Notes: a model not told the origin generated them from the letters alone. Shown: positions 27,314-37,160, numbered from the stretch's first letter. The stretch is 47,607 nucleotides of DNA from Candidatus Cloacimonadota bacterium (GCA_016932035.1 JAFGDR010000066.1:1-47607); one strand, 5' to 3'. Program-made: numbers and translations.

Positions 27314-30232
27314 TTATTTCAATATTGCTCCACTCATCGCTGGCAGCTCGAGTTCGACAACATCATGTATCACATTATAAGATGCGCCATCGAGAAGATT
27401 TGTCACTGATTTTTGTCCTGTTGTGATCGGGATACTGACCTTCATTAGTTCTTTATTATTATTGATGACTACGGTGATCGAGCAATCATCATTGCTGCGC
27501 TTGTATGCATAGACCATACCTTCGGTCAGTACAGTGTGGAAATCGCCTGTCCTCAGGCACGAATAGTTTTTACGAATTTTGATGAGTTTCTTATACCAGT
27601 CTCTGAGTGCGACTCTTTCGGGATCTTCGGTATATTTCCAGTTCATAGGACGACGGCAGTCAGGATCGTGTGCACCCATCATACCGATCTCATCACCGTA
27701 CCAGATATGTGGAGCACCGACATAGGTCATCGAGAATAGCATGGTAAGTCTGAGTTTACCCAGATCACCATTGATTGTCTCGAGATATCGGAATGTGTCA
27801 TGGCTGTCGATCAGGTTCATCATTGTCTGCACTGCCTGGATGGGATAGGCAAGCAAGCCTTGTTTTATATCGCGGTCAAAGGTCTTAGCGCTGCAGCTTC
27901 TCATTGCAAAGAAACGCATGACCGGATCTTTAAAGAATGCATAGTTCATCACAGCATCGAAGTAATTACTGTTCACCCAGTCCGTTGCATTGCCCCAGAG
28001 TTCGCCAACAAGATAGGCATCCGGTTTAAGTGATTTTACTTTATCGCGGAACAGTTCCCAGAACCAGAACGGCACTTCGTTGGGAACGTCCAGACGGAAA
28101 CCGTCGCAGTCCATATCACCGATCCAGTATTCGGCAACATCAAGAATGTAATTCACGACATCCCAGTTAGGATCAGCATCATTGATGTTCTTGATACCAT
28201 TCTCTGCAGGATTGGGAAGTGTGAGATCATAGTTAAGATCGGGCATTTCTCCGACACCCCACCAACATTCATAATAATCTGCAGGACTATATTTTGCAGG
28301 GATCGGATCTGGCAAAGGCCATTTCTTGAATTCATACCAGTGCCAGTATGGTGAATCAGGTCCATTCTTCAATGCGTCCTGAAAAGCCCAAAATGTCTCA
28401 CCTGTATGATTGAAAGCACAATCTATGATCACATGAATACCATGCTCGTGTGCTTCTTTTACAAATTTTTTAAATTCATCTGCTGTTCCAAAATGGGGAT
28501 CGAGTTTCATGTAATCGACTGCATCATATTTATGATTTGATTTTGCTTCGAAAAGTGGATTGAAATAAATAACGGTTATGCCGAGGTCTTCGAGGTAACC
28601 TAATTTTTGTCGAACACCTTCGATGTCGCCACCATAGAATGACCACCAGTCCGGCTTACCGTCATGACGATAGGGATTGCTCTTTAAGCTGGATATGTCA
28701 TACCAGTCATCAACAAGGTGGAAGTATTGTTTATTTGGAGGAAGCTTTTTGCCGGGTGCAGGAGGTTTATTCACTCCTTCATAGTACCATTCTGTGAAAT
28801 CCTGATCATTGGATTTGTCGCCATTATAAAATCTGTCGCAGAAAATTTGGTAAATGATACCATTTTTGACCCAATCCGGTGTAAAGAACGGTTCGACGAC
28901 ATCTTTGGAATAGTGGAAAACTTTGGATTCATCAAAAGTTTCGGTTAGTGCACCATCGATAAGGTAGAATTCTTTTCCACCATCAACATAGATAAAATAG
29001 TAGTCAAACTCATCATCAGGTGAGTTGAGTTCGATGATCTTCTGATAGTAATCGAAGGTATCATCAGAATCTATGAAATCCATCTCGATCTTTTCACCAT
29101 CTTTCCATAGATAGATCGCTTCAAGGTCATTGCGATGTGCTTTGGCTTTGAATTGAATGGATGTTTCGGAGAGAGGGTTTACTGTTTCGAGCGATTGTTC
29201 GGTTGGGATTCCATAGGTCATGATCTCACCGTCACCAACTTCTATCTGTACTCTTGGGAACCGTTCATCCACATCAAGGATAGAGTTCTGACCACCAAAA
29301 CCGTCATCAGCAAATCGGGATGCACTCATATCAGTAATCCAGTCGGTTCCATTTACCACAAACTTATATTGATACTCACCGCCTTTAAGGAGTAGCGTTG
29401 TTACATACACTCCGTCTTCGGTTTCTTCCATTTGATTGGCTTTCTGGTTCCATCCATTAAATGATCCAGCTAAGTAAACGTCGTTCACGCCTTCTTTATC
29501 AGGATTGTATGAAAATTCAACTTTATAGAGTGCATCGATATCTTCTTTTTTGCCGACAAACACGATCGCATTCTGTCCACCAAAGCCGTCGCCGATAAAT
29601 TCTGCTGCATTTTCGTCGGTGACCCAGTTGCCATCAACAACAAATTTATAGGCATATTTGCCTTTGGGAAGCTGAACAGTGGCAGTATACACACCGCTAT
29701 CTTCCTTCAATTTTATATCACTATCGGACCAGTTATTGAATTCACCGGCAAGATATACATCATGCTTTCCACCGGTTAGAGGTTGATATTCAAAAGTGAC
29801 TGGAAAAACTCCGCTTTTCGGTTTAACTTCTTCTTGGATTGTGGTTGCCATTTGTTTATCTCCAACGGTTATTACTGAATTTTGTCCGCCGTATCCATCG
29901 TCGGCGGTATTTGGATTATTCGGATCAGCTTTCCATTCCGAACCGTTAACAACGAATTTATACTGATAGGAGCCGGGCTCGAGATCCATGGTAATTGTCC
30001 ACAAATCGCCCTTTTTTATCATCGAGTTTGCACCCGGATCCCAGGAATTAAAATCACCAGCGATCGTAACTGATTCAGCATCGGGTGCTTCAAACGTAAA
30101 GGCTGTGCTGCCTTCCTGGGGTGTTGTTTGAGCAGTCGGTTGTGTTTGTCCTTCGAACTCACCGAATCCCAGTGTTGCGCATCCTGCGATGAGCAAAGGA
30201 ATGATGAGGATTAGAAATGCATAACGTTTCAT
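27314..30232 (-). CDS. Lipoprotein alpha-amylase/neopullulanase (GH13) with three CBM48-like domains
   Basis: A 972-residue outer-surface or periplasmic lipoprotein (lipobox LIAGC, Cys18). Three AMPK/CBM48-like glucan-binding domains follow (about 45-124, 142-227, 235-322); each has a FNSW/FNNW/FNGW strand and ends in DG[YF]GGQN. After a linker beta domain (330-445) comes the GH13 barrel (about 450-880): IIDCAFNHTG, FRLDV (nucleophile Asp715), VGELW (acid/base Glu744), LIDSHDT (Asp812) and the neopullulanase-type strand MPDLNYD. A C-terminal beta-sandwich ends the protein. It should cut starch, pullulan or cyclodextrins. A strong AGGAGG precedes the ATG. It lies 20 bases after a lipoprotein gene, in one operon with the CBM48-barrel gene. 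Confidence 0.93.
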   Translation of the reverse strand: MKRYAFLILIIPLLIAGCATLGFGEFEGQTQPTAQTTPQEGSTAFTFEAPDAESVTIAGDFNSWDPGANSMIKKGDLWTITMDLEPGSYQYKFVVNGSEWKADPNNPNTADDGYGGQNSVITVGDKQMATTIQEEVKPKSGVFPVTFEYQPLTGGKHDVYLAGEFNNWSDSDIKLKEDSGVYTATVQLPKGKYAYKFVVDGNWVTDENAAEFIGDGFGGQNAIVFVGKKEDIDALYKVEFSYNPDKEGVNDVYLAGSFNGWNQKANQMEETEDGVYVTTLLLKGGEYQYKFVVNGTDWITDMSASRFADDGFGGQNSILDVDERFPRVQIEVGDGEIMTYGIPTEQSLETVNPLSETSIQFKAKAHRNDLEAIYLWKDGEKIEMDFIDSDDTFDYYQKIIELNSPDDEFDYYFIYVDGGKEFYLIDGALTETFDESKVFHYSKDVVEPFFTPDWVKNGIIYQIFCDRFYNGDKSNDQDFTEWYYEGVNKPPAPGKKLPPNKQYFHLVDDWYDISSLKSNPYRHDGKPDWWSFYGGDIEGVRQKLGYLEDLGITVIYFNPLFEAKSNHKYDAVDYMKLDPHFGTADEFKKFVKEAHEHGIHVIIDCAFNHTGETFWAFQDALKNGPDSPYWHWYEFKKWPLPDPIPAKYSPADYYECWWGVGEMPDLNYDLTLPNPAENGIKNINDADPNWDVVNYILDVAEYWIGDMDCDGFRLDVPNEVPFWFWELFRDKVKSLKPDAYLVGELWGNATDWVNSNYFDAVMNYAFFKDPVMRFFAMRSCSAKTFDRDIKQGLLAYPIQAVQTMMNLIDSHDTFRYLETINGDLGKLRLTMLFSMTYVGAPHIWYGDEIGMMGAHDPDCRRPMNWKYTEDPERVALRDWYKKLIKIRKNYSCLRTGDFHTVLTEGMVYAYKRSNDDCSITVVINNNKELMKVSIPITTGQKSVTNLLDGASYNVIHDVVELELPAMSGAILK

Positions 30233-30252
30233 GTATGTTCCTCCTGAATAAT

Positions 30253-31212
30253 TTAATATTGTCTGCTGAAGACGGTTGTAAAGCTGAATTGATCATCCTG
30301 TTGAGGGATTGTATCATCGCATACGTATGGCGCTCCACCGCCACCAATAAGTGCAACTAAAGCCATTTTAGTACCTATAGGCACTTCACCACTGCTATAA
30401 ATCTCAGTAAAGGGAATAGCCATCTCTATAACTGAAGCGTTCACTGCAATATTTGCATCTAGAATATGTTGATCTACTGCTGATGGATATTCCAAACTTA
30501 CTACAGCAATATCACTTACTAATGCCCACCCTGAATATGCAAGGTCAGCGCCAAAGTTATCAGGTGCAGTTACATTTTTATTTAAATGATCACCATATCC
30601 GCCCCCGGTAATTTCCGAAAAGTCATTAATACCGGTTCCTTTCCCATAATCCTTATCAATGTAAATGTTCACGGTATTATCGGCACTAGAAAATGTTCCA
30701 TCAACTGCAATATACAGACTATCATCACTTCGTGCCAGATAGAGATGTACAAAATTATTACCTGCCCAACCTGATTCATGTGTATTTTCATACACAGGTT
30801 CCCAAGTAGGATCTATTATTCCGTCAATCGTAATGATTTTTACTTCTATCCTTTTTATAACATCTAATTCAACTGTATCAATCGTAGTTGTTGAATATGC
30901 GCTAAGTTGAATATCTGTAACGGTAAAATCATCATAATCAGGTGCAGAGACATTGAGTTGATAGGTGCCTTCTGAGAGATTCTTGATCTCAAAAGCTCCT
31001 GTTGCATCTGTCGTGGTTTCACCTTGCAGTGTGGAAACACCGGATTTGTATGCCTGCACAGTTGCAGTTAACGTATCTGGTGAACCATCTTCAAACTGTA
31101 TGATTCCCTTAAGAATTGCATTGTAGCTGTATGGTGCAAGGAAAGGAGTTTTATCACAACTCATTAAAAACACTGCTGTAATTAAAATTGCTAAAATAAA
31201 TATTTTTTTCAT
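30253..31212 (-). CDS. Lipoprotein with carboxypeptidase-regulatory-like and DOMON-like domains
   Basis: A 319-residue lipoprotein (FLMSC, Cys19). Residues about 35-115 form a CarboxypepD_reg-like beta-sandwich (TTTDATGAFEIKNLSEGTYQLNVSAPDY). Residues about 120-319 resemble the CBM9/DOMON-type domain also seen in the proteins at 19782 and 36015 (IDGIIDPTWEPVYEN, then DDSLYIAVDGTF, then IEMAIPFTEIY). No catalytic residues are recognised. It lies between the GH13 lipoprotein and the small CBM48-like lipoprotein with gaps of 20 and 12 bases, so a surface carbohydrate-binding role alongside them is likely but inferred. Confidence 0.78.
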   Translation of the reverse strand: MKKIFILAILITAVFLMSCDKTPFLAPYSYNAILKGIIQFEDGSPDTLTATVQAYKSGVSTLQGETTTDATGAFEIKNLSEGTYQLNVSAPDYDDFTVTDIQLSAYSTTTIDTVELDVIKRIEVKIITIDGIIDPTWEPVYENTHESGWAGNNFVHLYLARSDDSLYIAVDGTFSSADNTVNIYIDKDYGKGTGINDFSEITGGGYGDHLNKNVTAPDNFGADLAYSGWALVSDIAVVSLEYPSAVDQHILDANIAVNASVIEMAIPFTEIYSSGEVPIGTKMALVALIGGGGAPYVCDDTIPQQDDQFSFTTVFSRQY

Positions 31213-31224
31213 TGAAACCTCTTC

Positions 31225-31650
31225 TTAGTCGACAATAAGGACAGAATTATATCCGCCATAGCCATCATCCGTGACTTCAAAGGCATTGGGATCTTTCACC
31301 CATGTATTTCTGTCGATAACAAATTTATATTCATATCTTCCTGGAGCGAGCTTTTTGATGACCGTCCAGATGCCGTCATCAGCAATTCTGTCTCCGTGCG
31401 TTCCATCATCATACATCAAGTCGATCTGCTCGTTGAAGCTTCCTGATGCTGTGGCAGTTCCGCTCCACATATTATCCGGAAAACTTCCAGATAATGTTAC
31501 AGTCCGTGCAGAAGGAGCATCGAACTGGAAGATATATCCGCCCGGCACTTTATGAGGTGAGGGGAGACGTTTTTTGATAAAATTTAAGGAGCAGCCAGTG
31601 ATGAGAACGAGGATCATCAAAACTATCATAGTTAATTTTATTATCTTCAT
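31225..31650 (-). CDS. Small lipoprotein consisting of one CBM48-like glucan-binding domain
   Basis: A 141-residue lipoprotein (LITGC, Cys20). The mature part is one early-set/CBM48-like domain: FQFDAPSARTVTLSGSFPDNMW, MYDDGTHGDRIADDGIWTV, GRYEYKFVIDRNTW and the ending DDGYGGYNSVLIVD. The last motif is shared with the GH13 enzyme's modules and with the N-terminal domain of the barrel encoded 8 bases upstream. The insert DDGTHGD resembles the module in the protein at 17750-19675. It is probably a surface glucan-binding lipoprotein, loosely like SusE/F in role but not in sequence. Confidence 0.85.
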   Translation of the reverse strand: MKIIKLTMIVLMILVLITGCSLNFIKKRLPSPHKVPGGYIFQFDAPSARTVTLSGSFPDNMWSGTATASGSFNEQIDLMYDDGTHGDRIADDGIWTVIKKLAPGRYEYKFVIDRNTWVKDPNAFEVTDDGYGGYNSVLIVD

Positions 31651-31658
31651 AATGATCC

Positions 31659-33605
31659 TTAAAATGTTATCACAGCTTCGAGTCCGATTCGCTGCTCTTG
31701 AGTGAGAGATTTCTCAGCCATGCGAATACGTTCACCCATAGCAGTATAGCTGTTCTCAAGATACGTTTCGAAATTACCAATATCATTAAGGTATTCAAAT
31801 CTACCAATTGGCATGAATTCATCAGAGATATCGCTCAGCGCAAAGGGATTCACACCCCAATAGAGTGAGAGCTTCACATTTGTGCTGAGATGATAGGTTA
31901 AGCTGGTAAAGTTTGCCCAGAACACATCTTCCCATGTACTGTAATCAGTCTTAAGCCCAAGGAATGGATCATTATAAATGGGAATCCTGCAATCGGTATA
32001 GAGTGACCATTTCGGTGAGATGTTCCAATTCCAGAAGATCGTATTCTCTATGAGTTTGGGTTCATACTTGAAATCCTGCTGCGCGATCTTTCCGTCATAG
32101 CCAACAGCAAAATCTAGTCCGAAGAAATCGAAGGCATACTTTGCGGCAATATCCCAGAAAAGTGCAGTTTCATAACCGACAAGTGTATATTGCGCATAAG
32201 GAACCTCAGAGCAGGTCTGGAACCAGCGCCCATTTGCATCGGTGCGTTCCATATACACATAGTAGTCACGCCAGCTTAGGGCGCTGTCAGGAAATACTGT
32301 TTTCCATGTGCTAAGTGAAATGTGTGCGAAGATGTCGTCGGTATAGAATTTCGTGCCGACGGTAAAAATATTCTTTGTGATGTCCTTCTGTAAAGAGACC
32401 TTGTTTTTCTGATAGGAGGCATACGCACTGAGTGCAGCTGGGAAATCGATTTTTACGCCTGCATAGATACGATCACCGTTTGCGAATTCAGTTTTTACTG
32501 AATCCATATTCATGTTATCTGTATCTTTGAATTGATAGTACTCGCCCATAAGTGAGATATTCAACGGTGCTGTCCAACCAGGTTGATCGAATGCGTAACC
32601 AAGTTGAAGATCGACTTCCGAACTCACATGCTCCTGAGAGGATGTCGATGTTACCGGTACCTGGGCATGATATTCACCATATCCAATTTTTATAGATGCA
32701 GTTTCCGGAATGACATGAAAATCTCCGCTTGCTCTACCTGCTTTCACATCCATATCATTATCGCCGACATTATCTCCAAACACTGCTTCGAAGTTGAAAT
32801 TGAATGGAATATTAGCAAGAGGTAGTATGATCGTCGGCACTTTTGATTTGGCATACACTCCCATGACTTCATATCCGAAATCATAGTTCCTGTATCCAAT
32901 AGCACCAACAATATGAAGGGGATCGTCAAAAGTGAGGAATCCATATTTATCAAAAGCCCGAACAAAGAAATAAGGTGCATCAAGTTTGAGATAGCTACGC
33001 TTGAAGTTGAGATGCGTCTTCCACATATCAACACCTTCAGCGATGTTGTTAATGTTCATGACAGTGTAGCCCTCAACCTGAGAATTGAACTTGATCTTCA
33101 TACCAAGATTCATATCATAAAGCGGTTTATCGAGCATCAGCTTGCCATTGTACTCTTCCTTTTCGAAGATATTTTTGCTGTACACGCGTCCATCGAAAAG
33201 AACTTTGGGGTTAAGAAAGGTTCGGACACCGGTTTGCTTTTGCTCGACAACTTTTTCGGTCACCAGACCACCAGATGAACTTACTTCGACGAGTGAATTC
33301 ACACCACCGTAACCGTCATCCTGTTGTTTGGGATTATCGGGATCGGCATACCAGTTACCATCAACCACGAATTTGTACATGTATGCACCGCTATCAAGCG
33401 GAATGACAATATACCAGACGCCGTCTTCATCCATTTCCATAATGTGTGCACCGGTGTTCCAGTCATTGAATTCACCTGCCACACTGACCTCTCCGGCATT
33501 GGGCGCTTCATAGTAAAATTTAACACCCTTTTTTGTTATTCCAACTCCTGCATACGCAGAAGCGGTTATACAAAGAATTATAACGAAAAGTATTACTTTT
33601 CTCAC
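31659..33605 (-). CDS. Outer-membrane beta-barrel with N-terminal CBM48-like domain
   Basis: A 648-residue exported protein with a signal peptide (1-19). Residues about 23-110 are a CBM48-like glucan-binding domain (KFYYEAPNAGEVSVAGEFNDW, then YMYKFVVDGNWYADP and DDGYGGVNSLVEV). From about 130 to the end the sequence alternates polar and hydrophobic residues in long amphipathic strands rich in aromatics and ends in VITF with a terminal Phe, as outer-membrane barrels do. There is no TonB box or plug domain, so it is not SusC-like. The start is GTG, supported by AAGGAG 5 bases upstream. The next gene upstream encodes another barrel (32-base gap). The likely role is a maltodextrin porin with its own glucan-binding domain, an architecture I do not recall as described. 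Confidence 0.8.
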   Translation of the reverse strand: MRKVILFVIILCITASAYAGVGITKKGVKFYYEAPNAGEVSVAGEFNDWNTGAHIMEMDEDGVWYIVIPLDSGAYMYKFVVDGNWYADPDNPKQQDDGYGGVNSLVEVSSSGGLVTEKVVEQKQTGVRTFLNPKVLFDGRVYSKNIFEKEEYNGKLMLDKPLYDMNLGMKIKFNSQVEGYTVMNINNIAEGVDMWKTHLNFKRSYLKLDAPYFFVRAFDKYGFLTFDDPLHIVGAIGYRNYDFGYEVMGVYAKSKVPTIILPLANIPFNFNFEAVFGDNVGDNDMDVKAGRASGDFHVIPETASIKIGYGEYHAQVPVTSTSSQEHVSSEVDLQLGYAFDQPGWTAPLNISLMGEYYQFKDTDNMNMDSVKTEFANGDRIYAGVKIDFPAALSAYASYQKNKVSLQKDITKNIFTVGTKFYTDDIFAHISLSTWKTVFPDSALSWRDYYVYMERTDANGRWFQTCSEVPYAQYTLVGYETALFWDIAAKYAFDFFGLDFAVGYDGKIAQQDFKYEPKLIENTIFWNWNISPKWSLYTDCRIPIYNDPFLGLKTDYSTWEDVFWANFTSLTYHLSTNVKLSLYWGVNPFALSDISDEFMPIGRFEYLNDIGNFETYLENSYTAMGERIRMAEKSLTQEQRIGLEAVITF

Positions 33606-33637
33606 ACGTACTCCTTATATCATATCTATCATTTTTA

Positions 33638-35149
33638 TTAAAACCATGCTTTATACACAACTTGCAATTGCTTTTGCATCGAACCACCGGACACAAAGCT
33701 GTCATCATTGACCAGACCGTAACCGCCGTACCAGCTTGGACCATACTGAAGATACAGCTCAGAATTGCCGCCAATCCTATATTGGATCTCAGCAAAAAAA
33801 CTCATACGAGATCCAACCCTGTCGTTAACGACCATTCCTCGTGCAAAAGCACGCCATCGTTCCGAGAGATTAACCGCACATTCTATACCTGCGATTTGCT
33901 TTTCCCACGTTTCACCAATATCTTTTATCTTGAATTGAGTGAGAAGTTTTGCCAATTTATTCTCAACAGAAAGTTCTGCAAAAAAATCATTATGTTTATA
34001 TTTTTCTCCGTGCCAAACTTCATCCTTTTTATTGTAATAAACCTTGCCCTTGAAGCCGTTCACAAACTCGATATATGCTTCAGCATAGATGTTCGAAACC
34101 GGATCGAGACTATATCCGATCGAGTATTCCTGGCCTTCAAGCTTCTTATGTTGTGAGTAGTTCAAGGTAAACGTAATTGCTCTTTGCGGAACAAAATAGT
34201 ATGTATTCACCCAGACACCGTATTCATCAGACTTGTTTTCACCCATATAGTTTCGATAGCATTTTCCGTACGTCCATACGCCGGGATTGATGAACCAGTA
34301 ACCATAACTCGGATGACCAACACGGAAACCGCGGAATTCCATTTTAGCAGCGACGTTGGTTTTGAAGAATTCTCCAAGACCTTTAAAATAATCACCATCA
34401 TCAAAATAATCTTTACTTCGTTGCCTGTAATACTTCAGCGTATCTTTTATTTCCTGTTCGGAAGGCACTCTGGAAAATGCGAATTCCATATTGAGCTGAT
34501 AATTACCAAGTTCTGCATGCTCATCAAAAGCCCAGACTTCGTTATAGGAATCCTTTTCGCCGATACCATAGTTTTTTCTCTGGTAGAACATACCGGCTCG
34601 AAGATTGTTTTTAAATACTTGCTGCCGATATCGTACAAGATGGATATCATCGCTGTCACCCTGCGAGAAATCTGAGAACACGTAGGTTGCGCTTCCGCCG
34701 AAGGTTGCCCACAGATCAAAACGAACACCCTGACCATTGCCGTCATTATTAACCGAACCGGTATTGAGCACATTCAGCAAAGAACCGTCTGTCCAATAAT
34801 GATTATTCTCACGGCTGAACAGAACTGCATTGAAGCCACGACCATTAAGTTCCTGCCTGTAAGAAATATGCCCTTCTGCAAAGATCGCTTCAGAATGATC
34901 CATCATCTGACCATTTTCATTCCATTTATCAGCATAGAATTTTACATATGCTTCTGAATTGGCAATAGGATTTGCATAGAGCCGAAGTTCCACTTTGAAG
35001 TCAGGATCCCAGAGATTCCAATGAAAGCTGTCCGTCTCATACTTTGTGCCGAACACACTTTCCAGATAACCTTCCAGGCGAACCTGTGCATTGAGTGAAA
35101 TACTGATCGCAAGCAGAAAAAGTAGTACAAAAATTATTCTTTTTTTCAC
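33638..35149 (-). CDS. Outer-membrane beta-barrel protein, porin-like
   Basis: A 503-residue exported protein with a signal peptide ending near SLNA (about 1-21). The rest is a run of amphipathic strands with frequent aromatic girdles (VRLEGYLESVFGTKYE, FKVELRLYANPIANSEAYVKFYADKW) and a terminal Phe in VVYKAWF. This fits a porin-like barrel of about 16-18 strands. The start codon is GTG. It lies between the PorV-like gene (26-base gap) and the CBM48-barrel gene (32-base gap), so it may be a second sugar channel. The exact substrate cannot be read from the sequence. Confidence 0.75.
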   Translation of the reverse strand: MKKRIIFVLLFLLAISISLNAQVRLEGYLESVFGTKYETDSFHWNLWDPDFKVELRLYANPIANSEAYVKFYADKWNENGQMMDHSEAIFAEGHISYRQELNGRGFNAVLFSRENNHYWTDGSLLNVLNTGSVNNDGNGQGVRFDLWATFGGSATYVFSDFSQGDSDDIHLVRYRQQVFKNNLRAGMFYQRKNYGIGEKDSYNEVWAFDEHAELGNYQLNMEFAFSRVPSEQEIKDTLKYYRQRSKDYFDDGDYFKGLGEFFKTNVAAKMEFRGFRVGHPSYGYWFINPGVWTYGKCYRNYMGENKSDEYGVWVNTYYFVPQRAITFTLNYSQHKKLEGQEYSIGYSLDPVSNIYAEAYIEFVNGFKGKVYYNKKDEVWHGEKYKHNDFFAELSVENKLAKLLTQFKIKDIGETWEKQIAGIECAVNLSERWRAFARGMVVNDRVGSRMSFFAEIQYRIGGNSELYLQYGPSWYGGYGLVNDDSFVSGGSMQKQLQVVYKAWF

Positions 35150-35175
35150 AATAGATTTACCTGTTTATTATACTT

Positions 35176-36018
35176 TTAAAATTGAAGCCCGAAGGAAACG
35201 CGGTATGTGCTTCCCAATTCTTCATGGGAATAGACCGCACCATCGAGATTCCAATGTTTTGCTTTTAAACCGAAACCGACCGTCAAATATTCTCTGTTCA
35301 GACCGATACGAGGTGCAAAGACATCAAAGAACCAGATCTCCCAACCGAAATGCACACTACTCTCGTCTTTATCCCATTGATAATCCAGGAGAAAGTTCAC
35401 CACATCACGCCATCGATAATGAGTGCCAAGCGTAAAGTTACGATTGAGTTTTTCATTCTCAGAAAGCAGTTTGATGCTTGGTTCAAAGATATTTCGTGCC
35501 ACGAATCCAATGGAGAAATTCTTCAGTGGAGTTGTGATCAAACCTGCATCTATATCGAATTTAGATGCATCCTTTGCATCGTCATACCCGGGTACTCGTA
35601 GGCTGTAATTATCCAGACTTAATCCAAATCTGATCGGGATGTTCTTATACCAGATGATACTTGCTGCTGATACTGCGATCACCTGCTCTGCATACTCATT
35701 CAATAGATTGATCTGTGACCAGCCGGCACCAAGATGCACAAATTTCAGAGGTATCGAAACAGCGACCATTTGATTATACAAGTCACCGATCTCATAGAGA
35801 TTTTGATGAGATGCGAGGATTGAATAGGTGTTCACATAGGATAGGCCTGCAGGATTCCAAAATACTGCAGAAGGATCATTGGCAAGTCCCACATACGTTT
35901 CTCCCAGCGCCATGGGTCGCGCTCCCCAATTCATACCGATAAAATTTGCTGAGAGCAGACCTGGAACGAGGATGACTAAAGAGAATATCAATAACTTCTT
36001 GTTCAATACTTTTTTCAT
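35176..36018 (-). CDS. PorV/UPF0164-family outer-membrane barrel
   Basis: A 280-residue exported protein. After the signal peptide (about 1-24) it shows the family hallmark WGARPMALGETYVGLANDPS followed by AVFWNPAGL, then about 14 predicted strands and a terminal Phe (SFGLQF). In Bacteroidota, PorV/PorQ-like proteins of this family shuttle or cap substrates of the type IX secretion system at the outer membrane. Here it sits directly after three genes whose products carry FlgD-Ig/type IX-like tails and overlaps the last of them by 4 bases (ATGA), which suggests coupled translation. I infer that it handles the export of these starch-binding proteins. Confidence 0.82.
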   Translation of the reverse strand: MKKVLNKKLLIFSLVILVPGLLSANFIGMNWGARPMALGETYVGLANDPSAVFWNPAGLSYVNTYSILASHQNLYEIGDLYNQMVAVSIPLKFVHLGAGWSQINLLNEYAEQVIAVSAASIIWYKNIPIRFGLSLDNYSLRVPGYDDAKDASKFDIDAGLITTPLKNFSIGFVARNIFEPSIKLLSENEKLNRNFTLGTHYRWRDVVNFLLDYQWDKDESSVHFGWEIWFFDVFAPRIGLNREYLTVGFGLKAKHWNLDGAVYSHEELGSTYRVSFGLQF

Positions 36019-37151
36019 TTTATTACCGAAATTGCTTCGTTATGACTTACTTCTTTTGAGTCCGACACCACTCTTAGTACATAAATGCCAAAGGGAACGG
36101 TGTTGCCATGTTGATTTTTGCCATCCCATTCCCACTCTTGTGTGGTTTCGTCGATGATCTGAGCTTTTCCAACGTACTCACCGCGAACATCATAAATCTC
36201 AACATTAAATGCTGTGACCCGGTTGGGATCGATCTTGAATGAGAGTGTTTCTCCCTGATCAGGTGCAAAGACTTTCCCGTCCGGAAATTCAACTTTATTA
36301 ACATTCAAGGGAATTTCTTCAAAAGGTGGTGTTTTATAAAAATGGACTCTTTCTTTTGGACTTATTCCGATGTCAGGACTACCATCGCCTGTGGAATCTA
36401 CAACAATTGATACATAGTTATCAAGCACTGCGGTTGAGATCCCGTCGCTGGGCATGCCACCGAGATTATTGGGTATCACATCGGGTCCGCCAAGATTATC
36501 TGAGCCGGTTGTGATGACTGCAAGCATCTTGAGTTCTGGAAAATTCTTCATAGAATGTGTCGAATCATAATAGATCACTTCCCATGGAATTGCTGCTTCC
36601 ATCGCCCTGCCAAGATTTCCTGTATTGTAGGTCGAATAATCTTCGATCGATATCTCGTCAGCTTGTAGCGATGAACCTTCACGCATCTTCCAGAATTGCG
36701 GATTATCATTCGTATCCCAGGTAGCAAGGAAGAAATCGGGATTAGTGCCGTAGAAGGTGAATGCCCTCATCCAGGTGTTCAGATCGAGCATATCATGAAT
36801 GCCATACGAAGGATAGATATCGAGATAGTAGATAACATTATTATCCCAGGAACAAGCATCGATTGCAACGTACAAATTGGTGAGATCCCATGTCAGATCG
36901 ATCTGCTTCACATCGTTGTATTCACCCCACCATGAATCGTCATCCAATTCTTGAGATTCTGCGAGAGGTTCTTTGATAAAGAGTCGTTCATTATCCTCGA
37001 AATCGTTACTGAATCCATCTATGATGATTCGACCACTCAAGTCGTCACCTGTGGTGGCTGAAAGCGAGGTGACAGAAAAAATTATTAATAATAGAAAGAA
37101 GAGACCCCGATTGAACAACCGGGATCCCCTTATTTTGTTATAATTTGTCAT
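36015..37151 (-). CDS. Secreted DOMON/CBM9-like protein with type IX-like sorting tail
   Basis: A 378-residue exported protein. The signal peptide has a long positive N-region (about 1-32). Residues about 40-250 resemble the DOMON/CBM9-type domain (IIIDGFSNDFEDNERLF, TWDLTNLYVAIDA, AMEAAIPWEVIYYDST), a fold often binding carbohydrate or heme. The last about 80 residues are a FlgD-Ig/type IX-like domain (FNVEIYDVRGEYVGKA, WEWDGKNQHGNTVPFGIYVLRV). No SPNPF motif is present, so the tail is a variant. No good Shine-Dalgarno is seen; translation may be coupled to the upstream gene, which ends 9 bases earlier. Confidence 0.75.
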   Translation of the reverse strand: MTNYNKIRGSRLFNRGLFFLLLIIFSVTSLSATTGDDLSGRIIIDGFSNDFEDNERLFIKEPLAESQELDDDSWWGEYNDVKQIDLTWDLTNLYVAIDACSWDNNVIYYLDIYPSYGIHDMLDLNTWMRAFTFYGTNPDFFLATWDTNDNPQFWKMREGSSLQADEISIEDYSTYNTGNLGRAMEAAIPWEVIYYDSTHSMKNFPELKMLAVITTGSDNLGGPDVIPNNLGGMPSDGISTAVLDNYVSIVVDSTGDGSPDIGISPKERVHFYKTPPFEEIPLNVNKVEFPDGKVFAPDQGETLSFKIDPNRVTAFNVEIYDVRGEYVGKAQIIDETTQEWEWDGKNQHGNTVPFGIYVLRVVSDSKEVSHNEAISVIK

Positions 37152-37160
37152 AATATGATT

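Noticed and set aside
31659-35149. The two barrels as SusC-like TonB-dependent transporters
   Set aside because: Both are too short (503 and 648 residues) and show no TonB box, plug domain or SusD neighbour.
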